This document shows, one piece after another, positions 22,322 to 32,352 of a DNA stretch of 64,000 nt. The notes beneath the pieces were generated by a model. The model worked only from the letters and a program-made list of their open reading frames with translations, made no database searches and had not been told where the DNA came from. The number at the start of each line of letters is the position of its first letter. The first letter of the stretch is position 1. This DNA comes from Moniliella sp. 'wahieum' (lineage: Eukaryota > Basidiomycota > Moniliellomycetes > Moniliellales > Moniliellaceae): assembly GCA_003971905.1 (NCBI GenBank), contig RSEE01000120.1, positions 124,001 to 188,000 of the forward strand. The letters are read 5' to 3'. A program made the position numbers and the translations under genes.

Positions 22322-25300
22322 TCAGTCGTACAGCGCCGCAGCGTCCAACTGGGCCAAAACGGCTTGGTGTCGCTGCAAGTCCGACCACAGCTGTGCGTCC
22401 ACCTCCTCCTCCACATCGGCCCCTGACGCCCTCCCATTCGTCGTCCCATTCGTCGTTCCGCTCCCTTCGCGTTCGCGTTCACATTCGCGTTCGCGTTCAC
22501 GTTTGGGAAGGAGGACGAGGGAGAGAGCATGGTATCCACGGTCGCCCTGCGCTCCGTCGCGGGCGCGGCACCACTCTTGTCGCCAAGGACTTGGCCACCG
22601 GGTGAAGCGGGCGTGCCACGCACAGCGTCCACTACCTCCTCGGGCTCGTACAGTGCTCCAGCGGCACGGTGGGACCAACCCGGCCCGGGGGCGGTAGGAG
22701 GGGAGACGTACGAGGCGCGAACACCGTGGGACGGAAGCGAGGTATGGGCATACGAGGCATGCAACACGCCTGACATGCCTGTGCCCGTGCGCACAAGCGA
22801 ATCGCGTTGGCTCACGCTCACTTGGCTCGCACGACGATGGTGAACGCGTGAGGAACGTTTGAGCAGCCCGGACTGGTCCCCCCAGACCGGCGGGACTGGG
22901 ACCTGTACCACCTAACGTGCCCGCTGCGGCTGTGGCGGCCATGCTCGCCGAACTGGGGGGTAGGCTTGAACGACGATGGCGGCGGGGGGGGTAGAACGGG
23001 GGGGGACGAGCGGAATCGGCGGGGAAAGGATGCGTGGCGCGCGAACCGGGGAACCAGGAACGTCGATCGGTGGTGGAGTCGCGATCCCCGGAGCTCGATA
23101 CGAAGTTGTGAACCTGAAGCTGAAGCTGAAACCACCGACGAAGACGAAGCAGAAGCAGAAGCAGAAGGTGCAGGTGCAGCACTACCCCCAGTAGTAGCGG
23201 CAGGAGCAGCGACAGGAGCAAGAGGGAGTGGCGAAGGGGACGACACCAACGTGCTGGTCGGGACAGGTCCATCGGTCAACACGTACCGTACCATCTCATC
23301 TTCCAGTGGCGACTGCACCATCTTTCATCTCGTCCATGTCCATGGCCTGGGTCGTGGCCACATGCATGCCCTGCACGCTACCCTGCTCCTTGTCCGACGC
23401 TGGTTCGACACGGTACCGCCCCAAGGCTTCCGTCAAAGAGAGGGAGTGAGTGGAGGCATGCGTCGGGGTAGCCATCGCATTCGCCACCGCTCCGCCAGCT
23501 TCTTCTCCTCGACCCTGGTGGGTCCAACGTGCGGATCGGAGGCAAGGCTCGGCGGGCACCCGAACGCACGCCGGTACGGTCGCCGCGCTCACCTGCTCGG
23601 ACGCAGCAGCGCATGGGTCGGCACGAGCGTTCGCAGTACACTGGCCGAGGGCGAACAGGCGTGCAGGCGGTACGTCGAGTAGAAGTGGAAGTGAGGGCGG
23701 AAGGAGACGTCGACGTGAATGGAGACGCAGAAGTGGAAGTGGAAGTGGAGGGAGTAGAAGTGGAAGTAGAAGTGGCAGTCAGGTACGGATCTTTCCGCGG
23801 TAAGGCCGGGGGTTCAGTCTCGGGCCCAGCCTCGGCCCATGCGCCGGCTCAGGCGCGGGCCCAGACGTAAGCCCGACTCGGACGGCGGCTGGGCCACGGG
23901 CACGTCGATAGGCAGCAGCGGAAGATCTCACTCGATCCGATCGGCGTCGCAAACAAGGGCGAAGCTGACGCACTGCTGATCGACCCGTCTCCAAAAGATC
24001 CGGCGGCGCTAGGGATCATATGGGGTTGCCAGTGACGGTGCTGCAGGTGCGGGTGCGCGGGGGTTGGGTGCCATGGAGTCCTCCAACCACTGGGTCGGGG
24101 GGGAAGGCAGTCCGCGCATCCGGCGCAGTCGAGGCAAGCGGGCGGACAGTACGGGGTGGAGTGGAGGTAGCGTGGTGGGACGAAACGCGAACCCGAACTG
24201 AATGCGAATGGGAATGCTCATGCGAATGGGAGTGCGAATGCGACTGGGAGTGCGAATGGGAAACCGAAAGTGAGCCCGATGGTGACGGCGACAAAGGCGC
24301 AGGCAACGGCAATGGCACGGAGGAAGATGAAGTTGACGAGGATCGTGTTGGGCCCGTTGAGTGGACGGTGCGGGCATGGGCCAGCTGGCTTTGGATAAGA
24401 ATCGACTGGCAGCCACAGTCGGCGTCTCAAACGACGATACACTCAGTGCGATGCTTCGGCTTTGGAGGACGAGGAAGGGTACCGCTCTAGCCTCCCCCAA
24501 AGCCTCCACCCCCACCTCCACCCGCAGGAGCACCACCGCCAGAAGCAGGAGCAGGAGCAGGAGTCGTCGCAGTGGGGCCCGAGACGGTGCCCCTTCCGAT
24601 CGACGACGCGCCTGGGGCGCCTTGTGCGAGGACGGGGTGGACCGGGCCAGCGCGGGACCGATCGGGTGCGAAGCGGCGAAGAAGATGCGAGAGCGAAGGA
24701 AAGGAGAATCCGAGTGCGGATGCGCGTGCGGATGCGAGTGCGAATGCAAGTGCGAAAGCGGGTACGAAGGGGAAGACGACTGCGACTGCGATTGCGATTG
24801 CGATTGCGACTGGGAGCGCGAATGTACAGGCGGGGCAGAAGACACGACGGTCGCACGTGCTGCGGCGGTGGCGCTGGGAAGGTACTTGGCACGCAACAGC
24901 TCCGTCGCACTCACCGTTCTCGTACCCGCCGTTGGACGCCGCGGCGACCACCCCGTCCACTGCTGCGATCCCGCTTCCTCTTCTCCTCCTCTTCTTCGTC
25001 CTCCGCTTGTGCTTGTGCTTGTGCTCCCGCTTGCGTCTGCGCATCCGACTCGGCCCGCCCAGCCGACGCACCACGTTCGTCGGACACAGGCCTCGCCCCA
25101 GCTTCGACTTCAATTTGGCTCGTGTCGGTCGCGGCGGGCGAGACCGAGGGCCCCAACGGCGATAAGGGCGAAGACGCCAAGCCACCCGACACGGACCGAA
25201 TCGATTCGCTTGCGTGCCATGCGGCGCGCGACCGTCCCAGCCATCCGCCCGCCGACTCTGACTCGCCCGCCACTACCGTCTCTCCCGTGCCGGCGGTAGG

Positions 25301-28092
25301 CGCGCCAGATGAATCGGGCGCAGTAGCGGGCCCTACAGCCCCGTCCCAACTCACCTCCACCTCCGAAGTCGGTGCACCCGCACCGGTACTGGTACTGGCA
25401 CTGGTACTGGGACCACCCGACCCCACACGCCGAGCACTCCAGCCTTCCCGCGCCTTGACCGTCCAGTTCGTACGCATCTTGCTCAGCTGGGCCGCCGTGT
25501 CTGAAGCCTGGAACGCTTCGGCGTACCGTTCGGTCACGCGCGTTAGGGCTTCCGCACCGGCCGCCGCGGCGGTCTGCACGCTAAACCCGCTTTCCGCGGG
25601 AGAGGGAGACACAGTCTCACGGTCTGCCAAAGCGCCCCAACGCCCGCACCGGGGTGATCGGATGCGCTAGCGGATCCCGGATGTGCCGCGGCCCAAGGTC
25701 CTGCGGCGTCTGGCCCAGACGCAGGCCCTTCCTCCGCCGCACCAGAAGCAGAAGCAGAAGCAGAAGTAGGTGCAGGTGCAGGTGCAGCAGCTAAGCTAGT
25801 TGACACGGACCGATGGCGGGCAGGGTTACGCCACGCTTGGTACAACGCCGCAGCGCGTTTGGACAACGCAGCTCCACCCGCACTGCCCATGCCCATGTTC
25901 GTGCCCCAGCCGGCGCCCGACGCGGCAGAGAGGGAAGAAAGGTCGTGCTCGTACGCTGGACGGTCGCCCGTCAGCGGCGCCGATAGACGCCGTTGACGGT
26001 ACACCAGCGCGAGCTCCATCGCTGGCCCAATGTCTTGGTCCGGGTAGTGCTGTAGCAGCGATAAGAGTCGTCCAAATGCCGCCGCTTGCCCGGCGGATGA
26101 ACGCGCGTGGCCTCTACGGTCCCAGTCCTGGTCGGCGTCCTGATCCTGCTCCTGGTCGTGGTGATGGTGATGGTGGTCCCAAGTATCGTCGTCTAGGTCG
26201 TCATCGACGTGGGGCGCGGCGGCAGCGAAGATCGACCCCCGGAGACGGACAAGTAGCGCACAGCACACGTCGATCAACATGTCCACTTTGGCGCTCATCG
26301 TGCATCCGCTCACGCTCGCGTCTGACAGCCCTTGCTCGGCCAAGAGCACATCCCATACTCGCAGCACCGACGGAAGCGAAAGTTCCGTGCTGAGCAAACA
26401 CGCGATCCAGCGGAAGGAAAAGTACGGCAGTTGCGGGTCCAAGTGGTTGGTGTGCTACCCAGAAGAAAACCAAACCAAACCAAACAAACCCCCAAACCGA
26501 AACCAATCCAAAAAAACAAACCAAATCAAACAAGATAAGAGAAACCAAACAGAAGAGAAACGTTAGAGATGGCCAAAACCAACAAACCAAGTCCCAGTCC
26601 CAGTCCCAGTCCCAGTCCAAGCCCAAGCAGGGGGCAAGCAGAACCCAGACAACGTACCAAAACGGCCCACAAATCCGGATCGATCCAGTGCAAGCGGTAA
26701 CTAAACGAGCGCAACACCGCCGCCATCCCACTGGCTTGCATCACGCCTGTCCCTGCTCCTGACCCGGATTCGGATTCGGATCCCGGGCCCAGCGACATGG
26801 GACGCACCAACGACCATCCCGCCGCGACGCGGTCCAGACCATCAAACGTGTACAAATCCCGAATGTCGCCCAACAGCGCGGAAAAGCACCAGAACGCATC
26901 GGCTTCCGCATGCTCCGACGCACACCCTACCGTCGCAGCTTCCGCGTCCAGGTCCGCCCCTCTTCCCCAACTGGTACAGCCACAGATCCAGACACAGGGA
27001 CATGCACGGCGCCGGGAGCCGGCATGCTCGTGCTCATGCTCATGTTCACGTCCATCGGTCCTCGCGGCGGCGACGCATGCCCAAACACGTAGAGAAGCAC
27101 AAACGCAATCTCATTCATGCCTTGGATGTACCCAAGACCGGGATTGAGCAGGGCGTAGATGTACAGCAGACGGAGGAGCGAGTGCCACTGTGGCTCGGTC
27201 TCCGCAGGACTGGTAGCAGGACCAGAGGTGGGACCAGAGGTGGAACCTGCAGCGGAGGAAGAGCTCGGACGACGTACATGCACATGGTCCATGCGGTAGT
27301 CGGGACTAATGGATTCGAGCCGCGTGAGCAGGTTGTGCCGTCCAGGCAGGCGGGGCACGGGGCGTGGGTCTGCGAGGCGGAGGCGGAGGTGGAGGTAGCA
27401 GGAGCGGACGAGGGTGATGAAGAGGGTGGGGAAGCGGTAGAAGTAGAGGTAGAGGTAGAGGTAGAGGTAGAGGGAGGGGGAGGGGGGCTATGGGCGAGGA
27501 GAAGGAGGCGGGCACGGGGCATGGTAGAAGGCAAGGTTGTTCTGCTTGGAGCGGCGCAGGTCCTTGTACAGCTGGTCGAGCAGCACGTCGCGCGGCGTAA
27601 ATGCGTCGGAGGGATGGTGTCTGTGCCAGTCTCGGGCGGGGGGAGCAGCGCGAGCGGGAGAAAGTCTTGCAGAATTGCTGGCGAAAGCGACGCAAGCGAG
27701 ACACGGTCAGTAGGCGCCACGACCAGCACACAAAACACGAAAAAGCAAGAAACGCAAAAGAAAGAGGAACGCGAGCGGGGACACACATAGTACTCCTGTC
27801 GACGGGCATGGAGCGTCGAGGGCCAATCACGCTTCTCGGTGGGCAGGTAGAGCAGCAGCGCCTTCCACGCCTGTGCGCGTAGCCAGCCCGGCTGGTCCGG
27901 CACGCCCTGCAGACACAGCTGCCGCAGCGAGTACAAGTTCACCACCGCCTGCCCGGGCAGCAGACTGGCGCCGTCCAGCAGCGCGGCGAACCCGGCCGAG
28001 CGCTGCGCCCGGCGCTGGCGCGGGGGGGCGCCGGGGCGGCAGGGCGGGTGGCGCGGGTGGGGCGGCGAGGCCGGCAGCGTCGTCGGTGGCAT
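22322..28092 (-). CDS. TBC-domain Rab GTPase-activating protein with very long low-complexity tail
   Basis: Accelerates GTP hydrolysis by a Rab GTPase in membrane traffic; the target is unknown. ATG 28092 has good context. The N-terminal TBC segment reads LRQLCLQGVPDQPGWLRAQAWK. The catalytic arginine finger lies in LYKDLRRSKQNNLAFYH (IxxDxxR type) near 27560, and the glutamine finger in GLGYIQGMNEIAFVLLY near 27110. The domain closes with PYFSFRWIACLLSTELSL and VLRVWDVLLAE near 26400. Introns are at 27678-27786 and 26455-26657. The C-terminal part runs about 3 kb through Ser-Ala, His-Ser, Gln-Ser, Asp-Gln and poly-His tracts, with plausible coding islands (ASDTAAQLSKMRTNWTVKA, TELLRAKYLPSATA, VDAQLWSDLQRHQAVLAQLD). 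It ends at TGA 22322. The TBC part is firm. The joining of the tail is inferred through many frame changes and could include a second gene. Confidence 0.7.
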
Positions 28093-28398
28093 GGCGAGCG
28101 CTGGTGGTGTGGTGGTGGTGGTGGTGGTGGTGGTAGCGATGGTGGTGGGGTGCAGCTGCGGTCGGAGGGTGCATGTGGTGTGGACGTCCCCTGGGGAGTG
28201 TGACTGGGATGTGACGGCGACGAGATGGCCACCCCCGCTGAGGTAAGCAGGCGGGCGCTGCACTGCCCTGAGGCCCTGAGGGCTGCTATGGAAAATGCAT
28301 GCTACCTAACAATACTACTACGCCGCCCACCCGGAGCAGGCCCAGGAGCAGGTCCAGCCCCCTCCCCGCCGTCGGCTGGCTTGATGCACATGTCATGC

Positions 28399-28967
28399 TT
28401 ACACAATCTTGGGCGCAATCGACGCAATCTTCGCCCACCCCTTGGCGCGCACCTCGGCAGCCACGACGCCCGTCACACGCGACGCCAGCGGCTCCTTGCG
28501 GTTGTTGATCAGCACACACGCATTGTCGTCAAACGTGATCACCCGCCCGTCCGCCGCTGCGTCGGGAACTTGGTCCGCACAATCACCGCGTGCCGCACAT
28601 CTCCACGCCGGATCTTGGTTGCCGTACGGACATGCTCGCTAGCTTCGCGTCCGACAGAGGTTTCGCCTTGTGCACCACCACCACACACTCGTCGCCTGCA
28701 CATCGTATGTCGTATTTCGTTTGTCGTGTGTCGTATGTCGCGGGGGGGGGACATCAGTGAGTTACATGCATGCCCCAGGGCACAGGAGAAAAAAACACGT
28801 ACCAATCTTGGCGCCCTTTTGGTTGCGCGGGTACTTGAGCACGTTGATCACCTCGCACACGAGCGCGCCCGAGTTGTCGATGCACTGCGGCGGGGCAGGG
28901 GGGTGTGAGTGGCAGCCACAACAGACGGAGGAGCACATACGTTGACCATCGACTTGAGGCGCAGCAT
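28399..28967 (-). CDS. mitochondrial large-subunit ribosomal protein uL14m
   Basis: A component of the mitochondrial large ribosomal subunit (yeast Mrpl38 family). Exon 1 is only nine codons (MLRLKSMVN). Exon 2 gives CIDNSGALVCEVINVLKYPR, and exon 3 gives GDECVVVVHKAKPLSDAKL, then IRRGDVRHAVIVRTKFPT and VITFDDNACVLINN. The end is GWAKIASIAPKIV with TAA at 28399. Introns at 28885-28940 (56 nt) and 28696-28802 (107 nt) have GT...AG borders. The family's RGDVRHAVVVRTK and DDNACVLIN signatures are clear. The lack of cytosolic uL14 features and the match to bacterial-type L14 favour the mitochondrial form. Two one-base shifts (near 28635 and 28560) break exon 3 in this sequence. Confidence 0.85.
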
Positions 28968-29189
28968 CTTGGATGAGGGTTAGTGGCAGATGGGATGGAT
29001 GGATGGATGGTGGTGGAGCGTCGCTGCCCCCGACCTTCTTCTTGCGACGCTGGCTGACGTCAGCAGCACCCCGTCCCAATCCCAACCCTAGCGCCCCCCA
29101 CAACCCTACCCCCCAAAGGGGGCTTACCCCCGCGGCGATAACGCCCCGCCCCACAGTCTGGCCTGCGCATCGCTGCGGCGGGCACGCAG
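28968..29189. promoter_or_regulatory. short divergent promoter between uL14m and a J protein
   Basis: Only about 220 bp separates two divergent genes that both look mitochondrial. It holds a GGAT/GGTG simple repeat (28993-29012) and GC-rich sequence, with no TATA-like box. Shared regulation is inference. Confidence 0.4.
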
Positions 29190-30701
29190 ATGGGCGCGAC
29201 GGCCATCAGCATGCTGGTGCGCATCCTCCCGACGCGCTTGCGGCCGTGTGTGCGTGTATGCGCGCCGCGCCTCGCGTGTGCGCGCTCCACCGCCTCCTCT
29301 TCCTCTTCGTCCTCCGCCGCCCACCCCCCACCCGCCACCGACGACCCACACCAACCAGACGCCCACGAACCAGACGCCGACGCCGCCGCGCTCGCGCTGC
29401 AGCACTCGCTCTGGGCCCAGTCGGCGCAAGAGCACGAGCAGGAGCAGGAGAAGCACACGCAGGACGAAGTGGAGCACGACTGCTCAGCCGCTGGACAGAC
29501 GGTAAGGCCTCTGCGCGTCCCCTCCGCCTCCCGCCCGGCCTCACGTTACCCCGGCGCGGACTGTGCACCAGTGCACGTGTGGTGCGCACGCGGCCCAGGC
29601 GCAGGACCACCACCACCACCACCAGAAGGGGAAGGGGAGAAGGATACACGGCCGACGATCCGGTTCCCATCGCACGCCAACCCGACCCCGTACCAGATCT
29701 TCTCCCTCCCCCCGACGGCTGCCGCGCGCGAGATCAAAGCAAGGTACTACCTCTTTGCAAGCAGCTTCACCCGGACCTTGCCCGTTCCTCTTCCTCCTCT
29801 CCCGACCCGCTGCGCGAGGCCCAGTTCCGCACCCTCGTCACTGCCTACGAGCTGCTCTCGGACCCCCAGCGTAGACGCATGTACGACCGCTACCGTCTCG
29901 GCTGGACCGACCCGTCGTCTCCCTCTTCGGGGTCGGGGTCGGGATCGGCGGCGGCTGCAGCGTACGCCCAGAGAACGCCGCGGTCACAACCGTGGGGCCG
30001 TGGACCGTCCGCTGACGATGACTATAATTTCCATTTCCACCACCGGCCTTCGCCGGGGGAGCTATGGCCCGAGCGCATCGGAAATGCGCTGGGCCAACAC
30101 TAAGTTCGCCATGGGCGTGGTGGGCTTGTGTGGCGTAGGTGGTGGATGGGTGTACGTGGTGATCGAGTCTTATGTCGCTGCACGGTCGGATCAGTTGCAC
30201 GCTACGGCTGCTCAGTCCCTCCGCGCTCGGTTGGAAGCTGCGTCTCCTGAGGGCCAGACTCGTATGCAGCAGCTCCGCCACCGCGCTCATCTTCTTCGTC
30301 ATCCCCACGAACCTCAGGAGGAGGTCGATTCACACTCTCCCCCTCAGCCGCACGCTCGTGCCGAGACCCCTACCGAAAACGGTGACGGTGCAGACTTGGA
30401 TCCAACGCCACCCCCGACCGAAGCAGACGCGAACCTTGCCGCCCACGCCAGGCCGTGGCACGAGCAGGACCCCGCCGAAGACCAAAGGGGAACCCAAAGG
30501 GAAGCCCAAAGGGAAGCCCAAAGGGAAGCACAAGCCCAAGTTTCCACCTCGGCGCCTTGGGCCCCACCGACGCCCGCCCACGACCGCTCCTCTACTGACC
30601 CCTTCGCGTCGCCGTCGCCGTCAGCGTCGGGGCCTGCGTCGGGGCCGTCGGGGTCGGGGGTGGATCTGCCGTCGGGGTGGATTTGGCGAACCCGTGCGTA
30701 A
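29190..30701 (+). CDS. J-domain (DnaJ-like) co-chaperone, probably mitochondrial, with a membrane segment
   Basis: J domains stimulate Hsp70 ATPase. The start MGATAISMLVRILPTRLRP, rich in Arg and hydroxylated residues, looks like a mitochondrial presequence; ATG 29208 is an alternative. After a Ser/Glu-rich stretch the J domain begins PTPYQIFSLPPTAAAREIKA. The HPD motif is at 29768-29776 (KQLHPDLA), then FRTLVTAYELLSDPQRRRMY and DRYRLGW. A membrane segment (FAMGVVGLCGVGGGWVYVV) follows near 30110. The tail is acidic/Gln-rich with a repeated REAQREAQ run near 30490-30535. One frame change falls just before HPD and another near 30070. GTAAGG at about 29502 may start an intron that I could not close. 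Confidence 0.7.
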   Translation: MGATAISMLVRILPTRLRPCVRVCAPRLACARSTASSSSSSSAAHPPPATDDPHQPDAHEPDADAAALALQHSLWAQSAQEHEQEQEKHTQDEVEHDCSAAGQTVRPLRVPSASRPASRYPGADCAPVHVWCARGPGAGPPPPPPEGEGEKDTRPTIRFPSHANPTPYQIFSLPPTAAAREIKARYYLFASSFTRTLPVPLPPLPTRCARPSSAPSSLPTSCSRTPSVDACTTATVSAGPTRRLPLRGRGRDRRRLQRTPRERRGHNRGAVDRPLTMTIISISTTGLRRGSYGPSASEMRWANTKFAMGVVGLCGVGGGWVYVVIESYVAARSDQLHATAAQSLRARLEAASPEGQTRMQQLRHRAHLLRHPHEPQEEVDSHSPPQPHARAETPTENGDGADLDPTPPPTEADANLAAHARPWHEQDPAEDQRGTQREAQREAQREAQAQVSTSAPWAPPTPAHDRSSTDPFASPSPSASGPASGPSGSGVDLPSGWIWRTRA

Positions 30702-31380
30702 GTGGAGGTGCAGCCGCGCCACCAGCTGAGTGGGACATCATGCCGCCCTCGACGCGCTTCTGCCACCGCGCGGGCGCGGGCGGGTTTGTTGAAGCCTAAA
30801 GCGTGAAACCTAGTCTAGTCTAGTCTAGGTGGTGGAGCAACGAGCAGCAAGCAGCAAGCAAGAAGCAAGAAGTAAGAACCAGGAAGTAGGAAGCAGGGAG
30901 GGTAAGAGTAACAACACCACAACAAGACGAACAATAGGACCAAGAATGAGGAGGAGAAGGAGGAGGGGGAAAGTGTATCGTTGTTGTGGGTATGAGTATG
31001 GTCGTGGGGGGACGCAGGGAGGGGTGAGGCGTGCTAGACCAACGCCACGTGGAGCGTAGCAGCTACCTAGTCAGGTGGAAGTAGCTCGGTAGGACGTACA
31101 GCTGAGGCCACTGTGGGCAGGCGCAGGCACAGGCGAAGGAGGCAAAGAGTCGTAGTCTCTCTCGTCTCGTCTCCTCTTGTTTCATCGGGGGAGAACGCGA
31201 GAAAGCACGTCGCTGTGCGGAGTGGGCGGGGTGCGCTTCGGAATGAGTTACTGATGTCTGTCACGCCATCCGCCTCTTGCGCTTCATGGCAAGGTCGTCA
31301 GATGGAGTCCGCTTCGGCACGTGCGTCAGTCGCGTACGTGTGTCGCGGTAGTCTCGAAGACCACAAGGTAGGATTTGGCA

Positions 31381-31433
31381 GGTGGGACGTGGGACGTGGG
31401 ACGTGGGACGTGGGACGTGGGACGTGGGACGTG
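31381..31433 (+). repeat. tandem heptamer array (GTGGGAC)n
   Basis: About 7-8 perfect copies of a seven-base unit GTGGGAC, in intergenic sequence. Not a multiple of three, so a coding role is unlikely. Confidence 0.9.
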
Positions 31434-31567
31434 GTCGGCACGCTGGACTTGCAGTCCACCGTTCTCTTCTCTTCTCCTCCGTTTGGGCGCCAAACCCACG
31501 CGTCGACAACACACTCTACTTCGTCCATCGACTGCCATGCGTGGCCGAATGAGGTATACCAGACCAA

Positions 31568-31708
31568 CCTCATCCTCATCCTCATCCTCATCCTCATCCT
31601 CATCCTCATCCTCATCCTCATCCTCATCCTCATCCTCATCCTCATCCTCATCCTCATCCTCATCCTCGTCCTCATCCTCATCCTCATCCTCATCCTCATC
31701 CTCATCCC
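31568..31708 (+). repeat. hexamer microsatellite (CTCATC)n
   Basis: About 23 copies of CTCATC (GATGAG on the other strand), with a single CTCGTC interruption near 31666. Strongly purine/pyrimidine asymmetric. Confidence 0.95.
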
Positions 31709-32352
31709 CACGCCTGCCCCCATTGCTACTTAGTGCAGCTAGTCTACGGCTCAGAACGCAGATATCCGATCTCAGAACTCAGATCTCGGACCGGACCAGA
31801 GCCCGTACCCCGAGAAAGCAAGCGGGCAAGCGGGCACTGCGCCGCCCAAGCAGACACAACCAACGTTGAGAACTACTAAACTATACATCGCGCATCGTCG
31901 GCAATCCGTCCCTCTTGCTCGTGTTCGTGCTTGTTGAGTGTCGGATCACATCATCTGGATTTGAGACTCAACAGTTTGGTTCGGCACTGGTTTGGTTTGT
32001 CCTGCTTTGTGGGCTAACCGACTTGGTGGTTTGAGCTACAAGGTTCTTTTGCTCGAGTTATCTTTATCTTTCTTTTCCCTACTTCGCGTATAATAGGACG
32101 ACCCCTCGCGGGTATACAATGCTATTATTTACCACACCCACTCCCTTTGGCTTGCCTGATAGACTCCGCTACTCTAGAGTGCTTTTGCTTTTGCCTTGGC
32201 TCTCGCTTCGCGTTCTCGCCTCGGACGGACAACCGACCGCACGCGTACGCCGCGGTGCGAAAGACAGGTAGCCCCGCACGCGGTAGGATAAGTGTAATGT
32301 GTGTATGTATGTGTGTGTGTGCAGGAGGGGGGGGGGATACCTCGCTGGCCCA

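Larger units (their letters stand above)
30702..32352. other. intergenic rich in simple repeats
   Basis: About 1.65 kb with no supported gene. It contains an AGCAAG/AGGA-rich purine tract (30838-30905), a heptamer array (31381-31433), a long hexamer array (31568-31708) and direct repeats of CAGAACTCAGATCTC type near 31750-31790. Long open frames over the hexamer array are made only of repeated dipeptides and are not genes. Confidence 0.6.

Noticed and set aside
24009-24914. 300-codon minus-strand frame with long Leu, His-Ser and Gln-Ser runs as a separate gene
   Set aside because: Better explained as part of the RabGAP low-complexity tail with frame changes; no own start context or domain.
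31298-31733. Long open frames over the CTCATC array
   Set aside because: They consist only of alternating dipeptides (Leu-Ile, Ser-Ser, Arg-Met) produced by the hexamer array in all frames; no coding signal.
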